NCBI RefSeq assembly: GCF_002892795.1
Contig: NZ_PJMC01000013.1
Coordinates: forward strand, 91,141 to 155,140
DNA from: Arthrobacter sp. AFG20
Lineage (GTDB): Bacteria > Actinomycetota > Actinomycetes > Actinomycetales > Micrococcaceae
Direction of reading: 5' to 3'
Length of the DNA: 64,000 bases
The notes beneath the pieces were generated by a model. That model saw only the letters and a program-made list of their open reading frames with translations, was not told the origin of the DNA and searched no databases. Below, one piece after another: positions 20,438 to 29,242 of the stretch (positions are counted from its first letter, which is position 1; every line of letters starts with the position of its first letter). Made by a program: the position numbers and the translations under genes.

Positions 20438-21634
20438 ATGGCTGTGGCGCTGTCCAAGTACTCAAAGCTCTTTGACGGGAACGGAGCCTGGTGCACCGTG
20501 CTGACGGATGCCGGCACGGGCACAGTGGATTCCCTTCAGGCTGCGGACGCCAGGCCGGAGCGCATCAGGGATGACCTGCTTGCCGCCGGGGCGTCGAAAG
20601 CGGACGCGGAGGCCGTTGAGCAGGCCGTGCAGCCCGTGGAGGGAGTGCCGAATCCTGTGGCACGCTTCCTCATAGCGCATGACGGGCGCGTGGAAGTCGA
20701 CGAGGTGCTCCCCGGGGAGCGCGTGGACAATCCGTATTTAAACGTCGGCATCATTCCGGACCTGCTGCCACTCATCCGCCATGCCGACCTCGGCGTTGCC
20801 GCTGTGGCGGCCAGTGTGGACCGGACGGGTGCGGACATCACCCTGTCCTACGGCAGGCATGCTGCCGGCGGCGGGGGAAAGGCATTCAGCGAAACCACTC
20901 AGGGGAGCACGGAAAACATCAAGAAGGTCCCCGGCGGGGGCTGGGCGCAAGGCAGGTTCCAGCATCGCACCGAGGAGATCTGGCGGAGGAACACCGAGGA
21001 GGTGGCTGCGGAAATAGACCGCCTCGTGGAAAAGGAACGTCCCGCTGTAGTGGTCATCGGCGGGGACATCCGCGCGCGCGACCTGGTTCTCGACCAGCTG
21101 TCCAAGCGCAGCCGTGCCATCGCCACCACCGTCGAAACGCACACCCGGGCGTCCGGCGCGGACCCGGAAGCGATGAACACCGCCGTCGAAAAGTCGCTGG
21201 CCGAAGCCCAGGCGCGCTCCCAGCAGCAGCTGCTGGAAAAGCTGTCGGAGGAAAAGGGGCAGAACAGCGCCGGAGCGGCATTCGGCGTCGGACGCGTGGT
21301 CCAGGCGCTGCAGCAGGCGCAAGTCCAGACCCTGGTGCTCAGCGACCAGCTGACAGCGGATCCCGGGGCCGGAAACACAGCCACGGATCCGGAAAGCCGC
21401 CCGGCGCGGAGCATGCTGGTCCTCGGGGCGAGCCCGTGGATCGCCACGGCACCGGAAGAAGCTGTGGGCGCTGACGTCCTGGGTGAGGCTCCGGCGCCCG
21501 CCGCCCTCATCAGGGCTGCGGTTCTCACAGACGCGGAAGTGGAGTTCGTGCCCGCGGCCGCCATTCCCGGCGGAGCCCCTGCTGCTGCCCTGCTGCGTTG
21601 GGAAACCGGCCCCGCTGTTCCCGGCGGGCAATAA
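20438..21634 (+). CDS. baeRF2/Vms1-like release-factor-fold protein (Rv2629/Balon-like)
   Basis: A 398-residue member of the bacterial archaeo-eukaryotic release-factor family related to mycobacterial Rv2629 and the ribosome hibernation factor Balon. It has an N-terminal domain (to about 130), a central domain with YGRHAAGGGG and KVPGGGWAQGRFQHRTEEIW, and a C-terminal domain with TLVLSD and SMLVLGASPWIATAP. The eRF1 GGQ loop is not present as such; the glycine-rich stretch near residues 145-150 occupies a comparable place. Family members bind the ribosomal A site or hydrolyse peptidyl-tRNA. The upstream 77-residue gene is five bases away. Confidence 0.78.
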   Translation: MAVALSKYSKLFDGNGAWCTVLTDAGTGTVDSLQAADARPERIRDDLLAAGASKADAEAVEQAVQPVEGVPNPVARFLIAHDGRVEVDEVLPGERVDNPYLNVGIIPDLLPLIRHADLGVAAVAASVDRTGADITLSYGRHAAGGGGKAFSETTQGSTENIKKVPGGGWAQGRFQHRTEEIWRRNTEEVAAEIDRLVEKERPAVVVIGGDIRARDLVLDQLSKRSRAIATTVETHTRASGADPEAMNTAVEKSLAEAQARSQQQLLEKLSEEKGQNSAGAAFGVGRVVQALQQAQVQTLVLSDQLTADPGAGNTATDPESRPARSMLVLGASPWIATAPEEAVGADVLGEAPAPAALIRAAVLTDAEVEFVPAAAIPGGAPAAALLRWETGPAVPGGQ

Positions 21635-21836
21635 GACGAAAGACAAGTCCGACGGCGGGAGGTCGCCTCTCAAGGGGGCCTCCCGCCGTCGTGCTGCCCT
21701 GCAGGCGGGGCTCCCCCGAAAGGCCACGGCGCAAACTTCGCCTGACGTTCACTTCGCCCTCAACCTGCGGGCTGCCGGTGGCGCGTACGTTGAGAGAGTC
21801 CTGAGCATCACCGGCTTTCTGCAGTAAGGATTTCCC

Positions 21837-22706
21837 ATGACTTCCAGTGAATACCCCGTTGTCCTGACCGTCGAAGGCGCAGCAGGCGACGGCAGTGCCA
21901 GTGACGCAGAGGTCGTTGATTCCAACGTCGCCGTGGTGAACGCCATGTACCGGGAGCTCCTCGGCCCGGGGGAGATCGCGCCTAACGCCCTGCGCAGCTA
22001 CTTCGTGGACTTCTACCTGACGCAGTCCCTGGGCGGAGGCTTTGCGCAGTACGTCTTCACGGCCCCGGACCGTGAGGAGCTTGACGCCTACATCCGCGAG
22101 GGCCTGCAAGGCATGGGCGCCGCCGGGAACGTTGACCTCTTCGACCGCACCGTGGAGGCATTCGACTCCCTGTCGGAGGAGGAAGCGGACATTTACCTGG
22201 ACGGCGAGGCCGGCGCCGAGCTCCCGGAAGGCGTGCAGGCCATGGAGGACCTCGACGCCGAATTCGAATCGCTCCTCGAAGCGGAAGACATTGTGGCCCT
22301 CAACGCGGCGTGGCTGCGTGGACAGGAAGACCTGTTGGTCCTGGACGATGACGAGCTCACCGCACACATCGCCAAGCGTGTGGCGGCGCTGCCGGACCTC
22401 GAAGAGCGGCGCGCCGAGGCCGAGGATGAGGCCTTGGAAAACGCCCCGGAATTCGAGGTCATCATCCGCGAGCTGTGCGACATCGCCGGGTACGAGCTGC
22501 ACAAAATCACCATGGGCGATCCGAACTACGACCACAACGGCGAGAAGGTGCTCGCGTGGTGCTTCAGCACCGACCACGGCGACTTTCTCATGATCGAGGA
22601 CGACGACGAGGCCTTCATGCTCAACCCGGATACCAAGGAAATCGTGGCCGCCGTCGAGTTCGAAGAACTGGGCGGAGAACTGGACGAGGACCTCGTGGAG
22701 GCGTAG
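21837..22706 (+). CDS. DUF4375 (DMP19-like) family protein
   Basis: A very acidic 289-residue protein. Its N-terminal half has the DUF4375/DMP19 pattern (VVNAMYRELL, then YFVDFYLTQSLGGGFAQYVF). The second half has an acidic domain (LLVLDDDELTAHIAKRVAAL) and a strand-rich end. Proteins named DMP19 have been described as DNA mimics, and the strong negative charge here is compatible, but function is not established. Good RBS (AAGGA) at ATG 21837; followed by a classical terminator. It is probably its own transcription unit, since 200 bases separate it from the previous gene. Confidence 0.72.
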   Translation: MTSSEYPVVLTVEGAAGDGSASDAEVVDSNVAVVNAMYRELLGPGEIAPNALRSYFVDFYLTQSLGGGFAQYVFTAPDREELDAYIREGLQGMGAAGNVDLFDRTVEAFDSLSEEEADIYLDGEAGAELPEGVQAMEDLDAEFESLLEAEDIVALNAAWLRGQEDLLVLDDDELTAHIAKRVAALPDLEERRAEAEDEALENAPEFEVIIRELCDIAGYELHKITMGDPNYDHNGEKVLAWCFSTDHGDFLMIEDDDEAFMLNPDTKEIVAAVEFEELGGELDEDLVEA

Positions 22707-22751
22707 CGCCGCGGGGCAAACCGGGCGGGTGCCTTGTCGAACCCCGGTCCT

Positions 22752-22778
22752 GCGGGACCCCTCGTTGAGGGGTCCCGC
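22752..22778 (+). terminator. rho-independent terminator
   Basis: A 12-bp perfect stem, GCGGGACCCCTC, with a GTT loop, followed by AGCTTTTGG, lies 45 bases after the DUF4375 gene stop. Confidence 0.85.
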
Positions 22779-22908
22779 AGCTTTTGGTTAAAGGTTTCCC
22801 CAGCGTGGCGTCCGGATACTGGCATCCTCTTCAGACCATGGACCTGAAGAGGATCACCTCGCTGGGTCTCGGCCGGGTGAAGTCTGGGGCCTTTGAGGGG
22901 AGCTTTCC

Positions 22909-24630
22909 ATGAAACCTGCAAGAAATCGTCCGCGTCTGGCAGCCGCCATCACGGCTGGCGCGCTGGTGGCGCTGGCCGTTCCGACCACGGTTGTTCCGGC
23001 TTTCGCCGTCATCAGCGACCCGGGTACACACATCATCACCGTTTTCCCGGAACGGGACATGGTCTCAGCCGAAGGGTACGCAGCCGGCGACCGTCCCACC
23101 ATCCAGGTTCTTCGCGGCGGCACAGTCATTGGCACAGCGTCGAACCTGGTGCCTGCGGAGGGCATCGTGGAAGTCAACCACCCCGGCGGAGGATGCTGGG
23201 AAGGCACCACCCCGGACATTCGCCCGGGTGATGTGGTCCGCGTTCTGACAGCGCCCGACGTCGGCGACCAGACGTTCGTCGGGAACGTCATCGTCACGCA
23301 GCCGGCCACCAAGATCAACGCCAGCACCGTCGTCATGAAGGGCACCGCTGTTGCACCCGGCGGCGGGCAGCTTCCGGCGGACCAGCTGGAAGCCAGGGTC
23401 GTGGCGGCCAACCAGTCCTTCGCAAGCAACGGGCGCCGCACGCTTCGTGCTAGCGCAGCGGCGGGTGACGACGGCACGATCGCTTATGACGGTCCTGGCC
23501 TCACCACCTGGACGGCCACCTGGACGGGCCTCGGCGGCATTGGTGCGGACGGCCTGACCGACGCAGACCGCGCAGCATCACGCACCAACTCCGAAAGCCG
23601 GGGCATGTGGCTGGGACGCGACGCCGCGGTCGGAAACGAAGTCACGATTTTCGAGTACGCGGCCATCGGCGGTCCGGCCGGCCCGGAATGCACGGCACCC
23701 CTGGCCAAGGGACCGAGCACACCCGACCTGACCGCGGCAAGCGACACCGGCCGCCTTAATGCTGACAACATCACGCGCAACACCACGCCCACCTTTGCGG
23801 GTGCCGTCGCATTGGCGGACGCCGCCAGCGTCAACCTCTACATTGACGGCGTGCCCAGCGGTTCGGCATCCGTGGGCGCTAACGGCAGCTACTCGATCAC
23901 GTCCAGCCGGGCCCTGGTCAACGGACGGCACACCGTCACAGCCGGAGAGGTCAGCCCGGGTGGCATCGAAACACGCTCCGCCGGCTCACTGGCCGTCACC
24001 GTCGACACCGTGGCGCCCTCGGTGACCGCCAAGGCTCCGGCCATCAACTCACTGATGGTCAGCCAGACGGCCAACGTCACGGCAACCTTCAGTGAGCCGG
24101 TCGCCGGCGTAGGATTCGCAGCCTTCAATTTGAAGAACTCCGCGGGGGCGGTGATCGCTGCTCCCGTCACCTGGAACGCCACGACCCGTGTGGCCACCGC
24201 CAACCCTAACGTAACGCTCACTGCCGACCGGAAGCACACGGTAACCCTGACTTCAGGCATCACGGACATCGCCGGCAACCCGATTGCCGCGAACTCCTGG
24301 GTGTTCACGACGGGCCCACGCCCGGTGGTGACCGCGAAATCGCCGGCAGCCAACGCGACCGGGGTCAGCCGCACGGCCAACGTCACGGCGACGATTAGTG
24401 AAGGGGTCACCGGCGTGGCCAACGGCACCTTCGCCCTCCGCAACGCCGCCACGGGCGCCCTGGTGAGCTACGCCGTCGGCTACAACACCACCAGCCACGT
24501 GGCAACACTGAACCCGAACGTGACCCTGGCGGCCAACACGAGGTACACGGCCGCTATTTCCGCGAACATCAAGGATGCAGGAGGCAACCCCCTCAGCGGA
24601 CAGACCTGGAGTTTCACCACAGGACGGTAG
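22909..24630 (+). CDS. secreted protein with two SbsA-type Ig-like (Big_5) domains
   Basis: A 573-residue exported protein with a clear signal peptide (residues 1-33, basic start then LAAAITAGALVALAVPTTVV and a PAFA cleavage region). Residues 34-280 are an unrecognised strand-rich domain. Near 285-370 lies an Ig-like repeat (NTTPTFAGAVALADAASVNL). Two Big_5 domains follow (about 372-470 and 472-572), each with TANVTAT, a P-x-VTLxA strand and the ending W.FTTG. No cell-wall anchor is visible, so it is probably released or loosely wall-bound. Monocistronic between a terminator and the LacI gene. Confidence 0.82.
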   Translation: MKPARNRPRLAAAITAGALVALAVPTTVVPAFAVISDPGTHIITVFPERDMVSAEGYAAGDRPTIQVLRGGTVIGTASNLVPAEGIVEVNHPGGGCWEGTTPDIRPGDVVRVLTAPDVGDQTFVGNVIVTQPATKINASTVVMKGTAVAPGGGQLPADQLEARVVAANQSFASNGRRTLRASAAAGDDGTIAYDGPGLTTWTATWTGLGGIGADGLTDADRAASRTNSESRGMWLGRDAAVGNEVTIFEYAAIGGPAGPECTAPLAKGPSTPDLTAASDTGRLNADNITRNTTPTFAGAVALADAASVNLYIDGVPSGSASVGANGSYSITSSRALVNGRHTVTAGEVSPGGIETRSAGSLAVTVDTVAPSVTAKAPAINSLMVSQTANVTATFSEPVAGVGFAAFNLKNSAGAVIAAPVTWNATTRVATANPNVTLTADRKHTVTLTSGITDIAGNPIAANSWVFTTGPRPVVTAKSPAANATGVSRTANVTATISEGVTGVANGTFALRNAATGALVSYAVGYNTTSHVATLNPNVTLAANTRYTAAISANIKDAGGNPLSGQTWSFTTGR

Positions 24631-24762
24631 TACGTATCCGGCCCGGTGCCGTCCGAAAGGGCAGCGCCGGGCCGGACCCATGCCCGCCGGTTGAGCCCGG
24701 GGCCACGCCCGCAGGGTTACCTGGCCGAGCTTGCGAGGTTAGGGTCCGGGTGGGAGTGACGG

Positions 24763-24818
24763 TTGACACATGCAAAACGTTTTGTGTACTCTCATTCACA
24801 CGGAACCAAAACGTTTTG
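24763..24818 (+). promoter_or_regulatory. promoter and two LacI operators of the fructoside operon regulator
   Basis: A TTGACA box (24763-24768) and TGTACT (24785-24790) form a plausible promoter with a 16-base spacer. The perfect palindrome CAAAACGTTTTG occurs twice, at 24773-24784 between the two promoter boxes and at 24807-24818 just downstream. The centre CG and flanking A/T fit LacI-family operators. The layout implies strong autorepression of the lacI-type gene that starts at 24831. Confidence 0.8.
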
Positions 24819-24830
24819 CAAAGGAAGTCG

Positions 24831-25853
24831 ATGACGACGCGAGTAGGGATACGCGAAGTGGCCAAGGCCGCCGGAGTCTCAGTGACCACTGTGTCCCACG
24901 CACTCAACGACGCCACCAGCTCCCGGGTCAAAGCGGAAACCCAGCAGCATGTCAGGGACGTGGCCAAGAACCTTGGCTACGCTCCCAACAGGCTCGCCAG
25001 CGGGCTGCGCAACCAGCGCTCCCAGATCCTCGGCCTGGTCAGCGACGAGATCACCACCACGCCATTCGCCGGGGCCATGATCCGCGGAGCGCAGGACGCG
25101 GCCTACGAGCGGGGCTACGTGGTCATGGTGGTGAACTCGGGCCTGGACAGCGAGCTCGAACACCGCGAAATCACCATGCTTCAGCAGCACCAGGTGGACG
25201 GCGTGGTGTACGCCCGGCTGTACCACCAGGGAGTCGAACTGCCCCCGGCGCTCGCCGGGATCCCCACAGTGTTGCTGGACGCCGTCACCGGGGACCCCAC
25301 GGTGTCGTCCATCGTCCCGGACGAGGTCGATGCCGCCGAAACCGCGGTCGAAGCCCTCATCAGGGCAGGCCACACGCGGATCGGCATGATCAACAACGTG
25401 GACGACATTCCCGCAACGCACGGCCGGCTGGAAGGATTCCACAACGCCCTGCGACGCCACGGCATCCAGCACGATCCAAGGCACCTCGTCATTGCCGAGC
25501 CGGAGACCTCCGGGGGCAGAGAAGCCGCGCTGGCGCTGCTCAGCCGGCCGGACCCGCCAACAGCACTGTTCTGCTTCAGCGACAGGATGGCCATGGGCGC
25601 GTACCAGGCGGCTACAGCGCTGGGACTGAACATCCCGGACGACGTTTCGATCGTGGGCATCGATAACCTGGAGCTCATCTCGGACTCGCTGTGGCCGGGC
25701 CTGACCACCGTGGCCCTGCCGCATTACGACATGGGGCGGTGGGCGGTCAACCGGGTTCTTGACGACATTGAGAATCCGGGCAGGCCGCCGGAACAGGTGC
25801 GGCTCGAATGTCCCCTGGTCGAACGGGGCTCTGTAGGGCCGCCCCGGGCCTGA
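24831..25853 (+). CDS. LacI-family transcriptional regulator of the fructoside utilisation operon
   Basis: A 340-residue repressor: an N-terminal LacI helix-turn-helix (residues 4-25, GIREVAKAAGVSVTTVSHAL), hinge and a periplasmic-binding-like sugar domain with PTALFCFSDRMAMGAYQAA and DVSIVGIDNLELI. ATG 24831 has AAGGAAG upstream; the frame is open further upstream but runs through the operators. It heads a cluster with a sugar ABC transporter and a GH32 enzyme, so it probably responds to sucrose or a fructo-oligosaccharide and represses the downstream genes as well as itself. Confidence 0.92.
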   Translation: MTTRVGIREVAKAAGVSVTTVSHALNDATSSRVKAETQQHVRDVAKNLGYAPNRLASGLRNQRSQILGLVSDEITTTPFAGAMIRGAQDAAYERGYVVMVVNSGLDSELEHREITMLQQHQVDGVVYARLYHQGVELPPALAGIPTVLLDAVTGDPTVSSIVPDEVDAAETAVEALIRAGHTRIGMINNVDDIPATHGRLEGFHNALRRHGIQHDPRHLVIAEPETSGGREAALALLSRPDPPTALFCFSDRMAMGAYQAATALGLNIPDDVSIVGIDNLELISDSLWPGLTTVALPHYDMGRWAVNRVLDDIENPGRPPEQVRLECPLVERGSVGPPRA

Positions 25854-25904
25854 CCGCATTCCAAAACAACCATCACCAGCAATCCACCCGGCGTCCGCCT
25901 GAAA

Positions 25905-25938
25905 AAGGGACGCAGCCGTTGCAGCGGCCGCGTCCCTT
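25905..25938. other. hairpin between the lacI-type gene and the substrate-binding protein gene
   Basis: AAGGGACGC (25905-25913) pairs with GCGTCCCTT (25930-25938), with an inner CCG/CGG pair. No U-tract follows on the plus strand. It may partially terminate or stabilise the transcript, setting the ratio of regulator to transporter. Confidence 0.45.
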
Positions 25939-25992
25939 CGGGACCCCGGGCCAATCATCCACGCGCAAAATCAGCAGAAAGACTGGACCTTC

Positions 25993-27288
25993 ATGAACAA
26001 GCGATTCACACGGATCCTGGCCACCAGCATAGCCGCGGCTGCGCTCATGGGCAGCCTCGCTGCCTGCGGCAAGGGCAGCGCGTCCGCCACGTCCGAGGGC
26101 GGCAACGAGATCACCATGTGGACCCACAACGCGGGCAATCCTGATGAGCTCGCAGCCATCAAGTCCGTCGTGGACTCCTACAACAAGAGCGGCGCCGCGA
26201 AAGCCCAGATCAAGGTGCAGGCATTCCCGCAGGAGTCCTACAACGACTCCGTGGTTTCGGCCGCCGCTGCCGGGAAGCTGCCGTGCATCGTGGACATCGA
26301 CGGGCCCAACGTGCCCAACTGGGCCTGGGCCAAGTACCTGACGCCGCTGAAGCTTTCGGTGGACCTGTCCAAGAACCTCCCCAGCACGGTCGCCAAGTGG
26401 GAAGGCGAGACGTACGCGGTGGGTTACTACGACGTCGCCCTCGCCATGTTTGCCCGCGCTTCTGACCTCAAGGCAGCCGGCATCCGCGCGGCCACCGTTG
26501 AAAAGCCGTGGACCAAGGAGGAATTCCAGGACGCGCTGACCAAGCTCAAGGCCCTGGGCAAGTGGCAGTACCCCCTCGACATGGGGACTGCAGGCACCGG
26601 CGAGTGGCTGCCCTACGCCTACTCGCCGCTGCTCCAGTCCTTTGGCGGAGACCTCGTCAACCGCGACGGATTCCAGACGGCGGACGGTGCCCTCAACAGC
26701 GACAAGGCCGTCGAGTGGGCCGCATGGTTCCGCGGACTCGCCGACCAGGGCTTCATGGCCAAGAAGAGCGGCAAGGATTCCACCCAGGACTTCCTGAACA
26801 ACAAGAGCGGCATCGTCTACACCGGCTCCTGGGCTGCGGACAAGGCGCGCAAGGCGCTGGGCAAGGACCTGGCGGTCATGCCGTCCGTGGACCTCGGCAA
26901 CGGCCCGAAGATCGGCGGCGCCTCGTGGCAGTGGGGCGTGACCAGCGGCTGCAAGAACTCCGAGGCAGCCATGGACTACCTCTCCTACTCGCTGAAGCCG
27001 GAAAACATCGCTGCCGTGGCCAAGGCCACCGGAACCATCCCGGCCACCGACGAGGCCGCGGCGCTCCTCCCGGCGTTTGCCGAGGGCGGCGACAACCGGG
27101 TGTTCATGGAACTTTCCCGCCAGCAGGCCGTCATGCGTCCGGAAACGCCTGCGTACCCGTTCATCGCCACCGAGTACGGCAAGGCCGTCCAGGACATTCT
27201 GGCCGGCGCGGACCCCAAGACTGTCCTGGACAAGGCGGTCAAGGCGATTGACGCCAACATCAAGTCCAACGGCGGCTACAAGAACTAG
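25993..27288 (+). CDS. sugar ABC transporter substrate-binding lipoprotein
   Basis: A 431-residue extracellular lipoprotein with a signal peptide and lipobox LAAC at Cys25. The mature protein is a CUT1-type solute-binding protein (EITMWTHNAGNPDELAAIKS at the start; ELSRQQAVMRPETPAYPFIA near the end). It delivers a sugar to the two permeases encoded directly downstream. Together with the intracellular GH32 gene the ligand is inferred to be sucrose or a short fructan. It follows the LacI gene by about 140 bases that contain a hairpin. Confidence 0.93.
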   Translation: MNKRFTRILATSIAAAALMGSLAACGKGSASATSEGGNEITMWTHNAGNPDELAAIKSVVDSYNKSGAAKAQIKVQAFPQESYNDSVVSAAAAGKLPCIVDIDGPNVPNWAWAKYLTPLKLSVDLSKNLPSTVAKWEGETYAVGYYDVALAMFARASDLKAAGIRAATVEKPWTKEEFQDALTKLKALGKWQYPLDMGTAGTGEWLPYAYSPLLQSFGGDLVNRDGFQTADGALNSDKAVEWAAWFRGLADQGFMAKKSGKDSTQDFLNNKSGIVYTGSWAADKARKALGKDLAVMPSVDLGNGPKIGGASWQWGVTSGCKNSEAAMDYLSYSLKPENIAAVAKATGTIPATDEAAALLPAFAEGGDNRVFMELSRQQAVMRPETPAYPFIATEYGKAVQDILAGADPKTVLDKAVKAIDANIKSNGGYKN

Positions 27289-27370
27289 CCAGCCGCCGGA
27301 CGGGGACGACGGCGGACGGCAACCGCCGCCGTCGTCCTCCACCCGGCACTGACTGTCAACGGAGACTCCC

Positions 27371-28330
27371 ATGACAACCACCCAGCTTCCCTCCCGCCGC
27401 CCCGCCGCTCCGGCGCCGGACGGAACCACCCCGGCGGCAGCCCGCCGCAAGCGCCCGCGCCACCTGCGCGAACAGCTCAGCGGCTGGGGGATGATCGCCC
27501 CGGCAGCGGTCCTCCTGCTCGCCTTCGTGTTCCTGCCGGCGATCCTTGGCTTCGGCCTGGCCTTCACGAACGCCCGCCTCATCTCCCCGCGGCCGGTGGA
27601 GTTCGTCGGGACGGACAACTTTGCCCGGCTCTTCACCGACCCCACATTCTGGCGGGCGCTGCTGAACGTCAGCTACTTCGCCGTGGTGGTGGTGCCGGTG
27701 CAGTCCGGCCTCGCCCTGGCCATGGCGCTGCTGATCAACAAAAAGTTCCGCGGCGTGAACTTCTTCCGCACCCTTTACTTCCTGCCCGTGGTCACGTCCA
27801 TGGTGGTGGTTTCGCTGCTGTGGCTGTTCATGTACCGCAAGGACGGGCTGATCAACGAGCTGCTGTCCACCTTCAGCTTCGGCCTCATCCCGGGCGCGGA
27901 CTGGCTGAACGACCCCGCCACCGCCATGCCGGCCATCATCGCGCTGTCCATCTGGCAGGCCGCCGGCTTCCACATGATCATCTGGCTGGCCGGGCTGCAG
28001 AGCATCTCCGGCGAGCTGTACGAGGCGGCCCAGCTGGACGGCGCCAGCCGCTGGCACCAGTTCCGATACGTGACCTGGCCGGGCCTGAAGCACACGCGCA
28101 CCCTCGTCCTGGTGACCATCACCATCCAGGCCCTTGGCCTCTTCGACCAGGTGAGCGTCATGACCCAGGGCGGCCCGCTCGACTCGACCACCACCATCAT
28201 CTACGAGGCGGTCCGCTCCGGCTTCAAGCAGCAGGAGACCTCCTACGCTTCCGCCATCTCGCTCGTATTCTTCGTCCTGGTACTGCTGATCTCCGCGGTC
28301 CAGCGCTACCTGACCCGAGAGAAGGACTGA
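27371..28330 (+). CDS. sugar ABC transporter permease (MalF-like)
   Basis: A 319-residue CUT1 permease with six predicted membrane helices. It carries the EAA loop that contacts the ATPase (ELYEAAQLDGASRWHQFRYV, followed by TWPGLKHT). A proline-rich cytoplasmic N-terminus (residues 1-35) precedes the first helix. The start follows GGAGACTCCC. The partner permease starts one base after the stop. Confidence 0.93.
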   Translation: MTTTQLPSRRPAAPAPDGTTPAAARRKRPRHLREQLSGWGMIAPAAVLLLAFVFLPAILGFGLAFTNARLISPRPVEFVGTDNFARLFTDPTFWRALLNVSYFAVVVVPVQSGLALAMALLINKKFRGVNFFRTLYFLPVVTSMVVVSLLWLFMYRKDGLINELLSTFSFGLIPGADWLNDPATAMPAIIALSIWQAAGFHMIIWLAGLQSISGELYEAAQLDGASRWHQFRYVTWPGLKHTRTLVLVTITIQALGLFDQVSVMTQGGPLDSTTTIIYEAVRSGFKQQETSYASAISLVFFVLVLLISAVQRYLTREKD

Positions 28331-28331
28331 C

Positions 28332-29210
28332 GTGAAAAACGTGCTCCGCCTCAATTCGATCGGCGCCATGGCTGTGCGCATCCTGTTCGCCGCCGTCGCC
28401 GCCTTCCCCATCGTGTTCATGCTCGTGTCCTCGCTCAAGCCGGACCAGCAGATCTTCGGCGACATGTCCTCCGTTGCGGCCTTCCTGCCCATTGGCAACA
28501 TCTCGCTGGACAACTACACCGCCGTCTTCGACCGGGTTCCGGCCGCGCGCTTCCTCATCAACTCCGTGGGTGTCTCCGCCGTGACAGTGGTGCTGGGAAT
28601 CTTCGTCAACAGCCTGTGCGCCTTCGCGTTGTCCCGCATGCAGGTCCGCGGCAAGCGCGTGGTGTTCACGGCGATCCTGGCAACCCTCATCGTGCCCTTC
28701 CAGACACTCGCGCTGCCGCTGGTGTGGTGGGTGAACCAGCTGCCGTACTTCGAACTCAACGGCTTCAGCCTGGAAATCTCGAAGGGCTGGCTGGACACCT
28801 ACCAGGTGCAGATCATCCCGTTCATCGCCAACGCGTTCTCCATCTACCTGTACCACCAGTATTTCGAGTCCATCCCCAAGGAACTGGACGAGGCAGCCCG
28901 GATCGATGGCGCCGGCTGGTTCAAGATCTACCGCCAGGTGGTCATGCCGCTCGCCGGTCCCGCGACGGCCACGGTGGCCATCCTGACGTTCCTGCCCGCC
29001 TGGAATTCCTACCTGTGGCCGCTCATGGTGGTCCAGTCCGAGGAGCTGCGCCCGGTGATGATCGGCATCCAGTACTTCTTCCAACTGAACGTCTCCTGGG
29101 GTGAAGTCATGGCCTACGCCTCGCTGATCACGGTTCCCGTGGTGGTCCTCTTCATCGCGTTCCAGCGCTCCTTCATCAACAGCATCGCCTCCAGCGGTGT
29201 CAAAGGCTGA
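28332..29210 (+). CDS. sugar ABC transporter permease (MalG-like)
   Basis: A 292-residue CUT1 permease, the second half of the membrane pore. The EAA loop is IPKELDEAARIDGAGWFKIY. It starts at GTG 28332, one base after the preceding stop, so the two permeases are translationally coupled. No ATP-binding subunit is encoded nearby; in actinobacteria such systems usually share a general MsiK-type ATPase encoded elsewhere. Confidence 0.93.
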   Translation: MKNVLRLNSIGAMAVRILFAAVAAFPIVFMLVSSLKPDQQIFGDMSSVAAFLPIGNISLDNYTAVFDRVPAARFLINSVGVSAVTVVLGIFVNSLCAFALSRMQVRGKRVVFTAILATLIVPFQTLALPLVWWVNQLPYFELNGFSLEISKGWLDTYQVQIIPFIANAFSIYLYHQYFESIPKELDEAARIDGAGWFKIYRQVVMPLAGPATATVAILTFLPAWNSYLWPLMVVQSEELRPVMIGIQYFFQLNVSWGEVMAYASLITVPVVVLFIAFQRSFINSIASSGVKG

Positions 29211-29242
29211 CCCAGCCCCACTTTCTAGTTCGAAAGCGAACC

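Noticed and set aside
25873..27645. 590-codon minus-strand frame opposite the sugar-binding protein gene
   Set aside because: Antisense artefact; no RBS, no family pattern, covers a lipoprotein gene with signal peptide and lipobox.
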